Shown: positions 57,738 through 64,000 of the stretch, piece by piece
How the letters are laid out: each line of letters starts with the position of its first letter
Position numbering within the stretch: the stretch's first letter is position 1
Assembly: GCA_903813345.2 (NCBI GenBank)
Contig: CAIIXF020000010.1
Coordinates: 24,655,740 to 24,719,739 of the forward strand
DNA from: Owenia fusiformis
Taxonomy: Eukaryota > Annelida > Polychaeta > Sabellida > Oweniidae
Direction of reading: 5' to 3'
Length of the DNA: 64,000 nucleotides
Notes under the pieces: generated by a model
What the model was told of the DNA's origin: nothing
Databases searched by the model: none
The model's input: only the letters and a program-made list of their open reading frames with translations
Translations under genes and position numbers: made by a program

Positions 57738-60615
57738 AACAACAGCAACGCCAAAGCGTAGCGAATCCCATCGAACAGAAATGGCTGGCATTTGAAATAT
57801 AGAGCCACTGTGAGGCTGGTATCGAAAGATTTGTCCGCTGTGACGGAGCATGCTATTTTTCATAAAAACACCAAGAATGCTTCACGATTTATTTTTTAAT
57901 TCATATGTTTCGTTATATCAAAGATAATTACTTACTCCATGCAATGGATATATCATTTGCGTGTAACCTTCACTTCTGTTTGAAGTCCAATAACGCTAGG
58001 AGTAAAATCTATTGAAAACGGCACCGGAGTATCAAACTCTAAAATGTACCATTTCTTTTTTAACTTTTTAATGGCATGATATAGTGACACGATAATATTA
58101 ACATATGTTTTCAGCATAACTCTGAATGTATTAATGAGATATTAATGCATTGGGTCTTTTTAATTTTTTTATAAAAAATAATATTAATATTTTTTGTCTG
58201 CTGTGACGGAGCATTTTCACAGTTCACATTTGCAACTGCTCCGTTACAGCGGACAAAAAAATTAAACATTATTTTTTATCAAAGAATTAAAAAGACCAAA
58301 TACATCAACATCTCATTTATACCTTCATAGTTATGCTGGAACCATGTGTAAATATTATCGTGTCACTATATCGTGCCATTAGAAAGTTAAACAAGAAATG
58401 GTACATTTTGAAGTATGATACTCCGGCGCCATTTTCAATAGCTTTTGTTCCCAGCGTAATTGGACTTCAAACAGAAGTGAAAGTTACCCGCAAATGATAT
58501 ATCCATTGCATGGAGTAAGTAATTTTGTATTGTATAACGAAACATATGAGTTAAAAAATAAATCGTAAAGTATTCTTAGTGTTTTTATGAAATATAACAT
58601 GCTCCGTCACAGCGGACAAATATTTCGATACCAGCCTGTGAGTATCAAACTCTAAAATGTACTATTTCTATGTACTATAACTTTTTAATGGCATGATATA
58701 GTGACACGATAATATTAACACATGTTTTCAGCATAACTCTGAATGTATTAATGAGATATTAATGCATTGGGTCTTTTTAATTTTTTTATAAAAAATAATA
58801 TTAATATTTTTTGTTCGCTGTGATGGAGCATTTTCACAGTCCACTATTTGCAACAGCGGACAAAAAAATTAAACATTATTTTTTATAAAAGAATTAAAAT
58901 GACCAATTACATCAACCTCTCATTTATATCTTCATAGTTATGCTGAAACCATGTGTAAATATTACCATGTCACTATTCGTGTCATTAGAAAGTTAAACAA
59001 GAAATGGTACATTTTGAAGTATGATACTCCGGCTCCATTTTCAATAGCTTTTCTTCCCAGCGTAATTGGACTTCAAACAGAAGTGAAAGTTACCCGCAAA
59101 TGATATATCCATTGCATGGAGTAAGTAATTTTGTATGGTATAACGAAACATATGAGTTAAAAAATAAATCGTGAAGTATTCTTAGTGTTTTTATGAAAAA
59201 TAGCATGCTCCGTCACAGCGGACAAATATTTCGATACCAGCCTGTGAAAGCAAATATCATAAAATAACACCCATAAGAAAGGCCACCATTTTCAAAATGG
59301 TTGATCACTAGCCAAGTTGTCATCAGAAGAAGTATTATGCTTTTAAGTAGCCACATATAAAATTCTTAAAAAATTGCCAATGCTGGCCATTTTTTAAAAT
59401 GGCCGCTTACTACCCAAAATGTAATCAGACAGTATGCAATCCTTACGAGTATTCACATATCAAAATAATATGAACAAAATCCCTCTATTACTTTTTGAGT
59501 TGTGATAAAAAATGTAAAATAACACACATAAAAATGGAGGCCATTTTTCAAAATGGCCGACTACTCCCCAAAGTTTTATTAGACAATGTGCTATGCTTAA
59601 AGTATTCACATATCAAATATGAACAAAATCGCTCCAATACTTTTCAAGTTATCGTAAAAAATGTAAAAATGACAGCAATTTTTTAAAACCTTCGCCTACT
59701 ACGCGAAGTGTCATGAGACAGTGTGCAAGGCTCATGAGTATTCACATATCAAATATGAACAAAATCGCTCCACTACTTTTCAAGTTATAGTAAAAAACGT
59801 TAAAATGGTGGCCATTTTTCAAAATTTTCAAAATGGCCACCTACTACCCGGTCATTAGACAGTGTGCCATGCCATGTAGTATTCACATATAACATATGAA
59901 CAAAATCACTCTACTGCTTTTTGAGTTATAGTAAAAAATTTAAAAATAACACACGTAAAAATGGCAGCCATTTTTCAAAATGGCCACCTACTACCCAAAA
60001 TGTCATTAGACATTGTGCCATGCTTAAAGTATTCACATACCAAATATGAACAAAATCGCTCCACTACTTTTTGACTTACAGTAAAAAACAGTAAAAAATG
60101 TTAAATAACACACGTAAAAATGGCGGCCGTTTTTCAAAATGGCCACCTACTACCCAAAATGTCAATAGACATTGTGCCATGCTTAAAGTATTCACATACC
60201 AAATATGAACAAAATCGCTCCATTACTTTTCAAGTTACAGCAAAAATCGTAAAATGACGTGCAAAGGCAGCCATTTTTCAAGATGGCTGCCATGTATCTC
60301 TTCTATAATTACATTTCTAGCTTAATCAATGTTTTATGTAACTTTTTTACATTTAAAACATATTGCTATTACAGTTTTATATGCAGTACCTAAATTACTG
60401 TAAAATCGGCACTAAAATGGCCACCATTTTCTTTTGAGCGGCCATTTTGAAATCGATTTTCGAGCAGAAATTCTACTCCCATTTGGTATATGTGTACAAA
60501 ATATGAACAAAATCGGGCCAGCGGTACTTGAGTTATTGCCCGGACGTACGGACAGACGTACGGACAGACGGAGGCGTTCCCTATATCCCTCCGAACTTCG
60601 TTTGATGGGATAAAA
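57738..60615 (+). mobile_element. Family A element split by a palindromic insertion
   Basis: The head is cagcaacgccaaagcgtagc with AATCCCATCGAAC (57740-57775). The core resumes at 59249 (gcaaatatcataaaataaca, as at 2550) and runs for about six units. A GGAC/GTAC tract (60540-60570) and the tail ccgaacttcgtttgatggga follow. Confidence 0.8.
57812..59247. mobile_element. Fully palindromic element plus partial second copy
   Basis: The first unit, 57812-58638, starts ggctggtatcgaaagatttg and ends caaatatttcgataccagcc; it is an imperfect palindrome along its whole length, centred near 58225. A second, 5'-shortened copy follows (58643-59242), repeating from gtatcaaactctaaaatgta. TGTGA flanks the left end, the junction and the right end, suggesting a 5-bp target duplication. 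Multiple gctgtgacggagca boxes lie at ends and centre. Confidence 0.8.
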
Positions 60616-61310
60616 TGTACATGTACACCTGAAATTATTTATAAAGCTACTAAATAGTTAGGGTATGAAAACTCAAAAACACCATTCAATATGATACAAA
60701 GTATTATCGCGCTAACTTTTCTTAAGACATTCAAAATGGCTGACATGACTGAGTTAACAGGTCCAAAACCTAATCAGATGTAGAATGAAGTGAGCTGAGC
60801 AAGATATTAAAGTTTTACAAGAACACAAATGTGTACAAAATGTCCCCACCTACATATGGGTGATCCCGTCAAATGGTTATCCTAATAAAAATGAGGAGAC
60901 AATTAGACTTTACCGACACAATTTGAGGACGGAAAATCCAGAATGGCCACTTTGAAATTTACCCAGAATGCCAAAAATTAGTCAGTTCTAGATTTTCATA
61001 CTAAGAACCACCCCTGAAAATTTGAAATTGATCAGTCACACAGTTAACCAGAAAACATGTTAACAAGACTTTACAGACAATATTTTAGGATGGAAAATCC
61101 AAAATGGCTGCCTTGACATTTATCCAGAATGCCAAAAGACTAATCTGTTCTAGATTTTCATACTAAGAATCATCCCTGAAGATTCGAAATTGATCTACCA
61201 AACGGTTTACGTGGAAATGCGTAGACAAGACTTTACAGACAAGATTTTAGGACAGAAAATCCAAAATGGCTGCCTAGACATTTACCCAGGATGCCAAAAA
61301 ACCACGCCCG
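60616..61310 (+). mobile_element. Family C fragments
   Basis: A pre-tail scrap (60625-60815) is followed by a head (caagaacacaaatgtgtaca and GTCCCCACC at 60843) and about three core units with aatccaaaatggctgcctt. No tail is present. Confidence 0.65.
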
Positions 61311-62040
61311 GTGATCATTAAAATGGGACGGAGGGGGAGCAAGCAATTTCTGGTAGAAAAATGAACAAATCTGCAAAAATTATTTTTTCAAGAAAAGGTT
61401 TATGATTTAATTGCTAAACGAATAGGTGCACGGTATGGTAAAATATGTCACGTATTCTACAAATTTTTTTAGCCGATTCTCTTCTTAGGTATAAGATCTA
61501 TTAAAAAAAGTGCAACGCCACCAACGTGCAAAAGTCAATGTTTTTGCTTTAAATCAAGCATCAACGGTCTACACAACCTGCAATAAATATTTGTTAGTGA
61601 CATTATCATCATAAAATTAATGACCTTAATGACTTTACAAAATATGTTTCCATACGTTATATAAAAAATAATTGAAAATAATTAAAATGGGACGGAGGGG
61701 GAGGGGACGGAGGGGGGAGCAATATGTCTATAAGATATGATATGAGATGTTACTTGATACTTTATATCCAGATTTTCCCACTATCTCCTCAATTACAAAG
61801 GGTCAGGAATTGATAACATGTTGTACTTGTTAGGTTTAGTTAGAGGGGTCAAATTAAGGTTGGCAAAATATTCCAGGAGACTGTTTATCTATAAATGTTT
61901 ACCTGTCTTAACATTTTTACTTGCTGATTTTTAGGCATATCATACACAGCACATCACACTTTGGACATGTAAGTTTCAGCGAAAATGTAAGTTATTCACA
62001 GCGAAGTAACAATCTACTTGATATTAATTATGCGATATAT
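61311..62040. other. Unrecognised sequence with a duplicated G-rich block
   Basis: attaaaatgggacggagggg followed by gagcaa occurs at 61317-61342 and again, expanded, at 61680-61722. The rest shows no exon or matched ends. Confidence 0.45.
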
Positions 62041-62059
62041 TTTAATTATGCAGAATTGA

Positions 62060-62140
62060 ATAAATACAAGAAGCTCACGCGTCTCCAACTCACGACCTGA
62101 TGGTTATGACGTCTTTGTCTAGCTGAGATTCTGGCGCTGG
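62060..62140 (-). ncRNA. Decayed tRNA-derived SINE promoter
   Basis: On the minus strand, tctcagctagacaaagacgt then cataaccatcaggtcgtgag and ttggagacgcg follows the order A box, anticodon arm (CAT), B box of tRNA-derived SINEs. The B box has lost the TTCGA core (TTGGA). Confidence 0.45.
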
Positions 62141-62141
62141 G

Positions 62142-62304
62142 ACAAATGTTACAATTAATACATATACTGCACTAAATGTGAATTGCACATGCATATGGTC
62201 GAAGACAAGTGTTACAATAAATACATATATTGCACTAAATGTGAATTGCAAAATGCATATGGTCGAGGACAAATGTTACAATAAATACATATATTGCACT
62301 AACA
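62142..62304. repeat. About 63-bp tandem repeat, 2.6 copies
   Basis: The unit is gacaaatgttacaataaata followed by catatattgcactaaatgtg, aattgcaaaatgcatatggt and cgag. It directly follows the tRNA-like sequence, so it may be a SINE tail expansion. Confidence 0.85.
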
Positions 62305-62448
62305 GTCTGGCAAATAAGGATTTTTTTGCTGTAGCCAATTTTGTCCAGAGACATTTAAAACACTCTGACCAAAAAATTTTCTGTCTCGCCATTATTTTGT
62401 CGAGTCAATTTTGTGCTCCCCTAATTTTGACTGTATAAATAAAGGAAA

Positions 62449-64000
62449 CAAGACACACAGTGATAAATATCGCACTTTGAAGAGCAAACTGGCCACCATG
62501 CAATTTACCCAGCATGGCCAAAACCTAATCAGACCTTGGCACTAGTCTGCTCTTATATCTGTAAACATTTCAAGTTGACAAGGTTAGCGGTTTTCCTGCA
62601 ATTTTGATGACAAGAATTTATTTGTAGTCTTGAACTTTGGGAAAATTGAGATAACATTGTTTGTGACCTAATTTGATGACCTTCGACCTTGAAAATTTCA
62701 CTTTTTCAGACCTCAGTAGGTCTTTTGTAATTAAGCTGACCTAAATTTAAATCCAAAATATCAATTTAGAAAATCAACTTTTTGACCTTTTCAAGGTCAC
62801 TGAAGGTCAACGAAAGGTCAAATCTGAAATCTAAGGTCAGATTTGAACTTCTGAGAACTTGTAGATGTTTTAAAAAAAAAGGTCAATTTGGAGCAAGTTG
62901 AAAAATTCAAAATGGCCACCAAATTGAAAAATTCAAAATGGCCACCATGTAATTCAGCCAGCATACCCAAAACCTAATCAGATCTTGGCAATAGTCTGCT
63001 CTTGCATCTGTAAAAATTTCAAGTTGAACGGATAAGTGGTTTTCCTGGAATTTTGATGACAAGATTTGTTGAAAAATTCAAAATGGCCACCATGTAATTC
63101 AGCCAGCATACCCAAAACCTAATCAAATCTTGGCAATAGTCTGCTCTTGCATCTGTACAAATTTCAAGTTGAACGGATAAGTGGTTTTCCTGGAATTTTG
63201 ATGACAAGATTTGTTGAAAAATTCAAAATGGCCACCACATAGTTTACCCAGCATGCCCAAAACCTAATCAGATCTTGGCACTAGTCTGCTATTGCATGTG
63301 TAAAAATTTCAAGTTGAACAGGTTAGCGGTTTTCTTGGAATTTTGATGACAAGAATTGATTTGTAGTCTCAAACTTTGAGAAACTTGGATAACATCATTT
63401 GTGACCTAGTTTAATGACCTTGACCTTCTACCTTGAAAATTTCACTTTTTCAGACCTCAGTAGGTGTTTTGTAATTAAGCTGACCTAAATTGAAATCCAA
63501 AATATCAATTTAGAAAATCAACTTTTTGGACCTTTTCAAGGTCACTGAAGGTGAATGAAAGGTCAAATCTGAAATCTAAGGTCAGATTTGAACTTCTGAG
63601 AACTTGTAGATGTTTTTAAAAAAAAATTTGGTCAATTTGGAGCAAGTTGAAAAATTCAAAATGGCCGCCAAATTGAAAAATTCAAAATGGCCACCATGTA
63701 ATTCAGCCAGCATACCCAAAACCTAATCAGATCTTGGCAATAGTCTGCTCTTGCATCTGTAAAAACTTCAAGTTGAACGGATAAGTGGTTTTCCTGGAAT
63801 TTTGATGACAAGATTTGTTGAAAAATTCAAAATGGCCGCCACATAGTTTACCCAGCATGCCCTTAACCTTATCAGATCTTGGTTCTAGTCTGCTCTTGCA
63901 TCTGTAAAAATTTCAAGTTGAACAGGTAAGCAGTTATCCTGGAAATTTGATGACAAGATTGTTTATGTGCCGCCCGCCCGCGCAACAGCACAAGACGACG
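62449..64000 (+). mobile_element. Family D element, runs off the window
   Basis: The head gataaatatcgcactttgaa is the same as at 10205. Five or more core units with ttcaaaatggccaccatgta and acctaatcagatcttggcaa follow, then a (CCGC)n tract at the window edge. The terminal hairpin would lie just outside. Confidence 0.75.

Overview
This is eukaryotic, intron-rich, AT-rich genomic DNA, most likely from a marine invertebrate. It has no operons, prokaryotic genes, rRNA or CRISPR. The species cannot be fixed from sequence alone. Many repeats have a tandem core, a GGAC/GTCC-type microsatellite and a terminal hairpin. That matches my memory of the Helentron-associated 'pearl/DINE-1' type elements common in bivalve molluscs, so a mollusc is my first guess.

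The one convincing host gene lies on the minus strand and spans almost the first half of the window (about 32.5 kb down to 1.2 kb). Nine exons can be read. Two upstream exons (32337-32486, 31373-32142) encode an unrecognised N-terminal region. Two near-duplicate exons (28890-28995, 28727-28838) each encode the first part of an IRF (interferon regulatory factor) DNA-binding domain. Exons 23780-23896 and 14699-14912 complete that first domain. Exons 13896-14095 and 8491-8730 encode a second, complete IRF DNA-binding domain, and 1194-1289 is a probable downstream exon. Every exon-exon phase agrees, so the best model is one protein with two tandem IRF DNA-binding domains. The duplicated exon pair has the reading-frame logic of mutually exclusive splicing: using both, or neither, gives an immediate stop. 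Both ends of the gene lie outside what I can read.

The introns and the whole right half (33-64 kb) are transposable-element DNA. I recognise seven families (here A to G) of probable non-autonomous Helentron-like elements. They share a tandem core with ATGGCNGCCAT-like motifs, a GGACGGAC tract and a 3' hairpin. Their signature termini are A GATGGGAT, B GGTGGGAT, C GTCCCCACC, D TCGCAC, E GTCACCACC, F GGCTCAC and G GACTCCAGAT. Nested in them are several TTAA-flanked piggyBac-type elements, two TA-flanked mariner-type MITEs, foldback elements, LINE fragments (a Tx1/L1-like 532-codon ORF and a Jockey/CR1-like RT scrap), a hAT transposase exon and tRNA-like SINE pieces. A very young composite at 33234-35954 has two 457-bp direct repeats around three 600-bp units.

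Layout: 0-3.4 kb, terminal IRF exon and a family A element. 3.4-8.3 kb, diverged duplications, family F and C. 8.3-15 kb, IRF second domain, foldback and nested MITEs. 15-24 kb, families A and C, hAT, a giant inverted repeat with a LINE, first-domain exons. 24-29 kb, family E element split by two TTAA elements, then the duplicated IRF exons. 29-32.5 kb, family D and B and N-terminal exons. 33-48 kb, families C, E, F and D with nested elements. 48-57.7 kb, family G block. 57.7-64 kb, family A, C and D with a palindromic insert.
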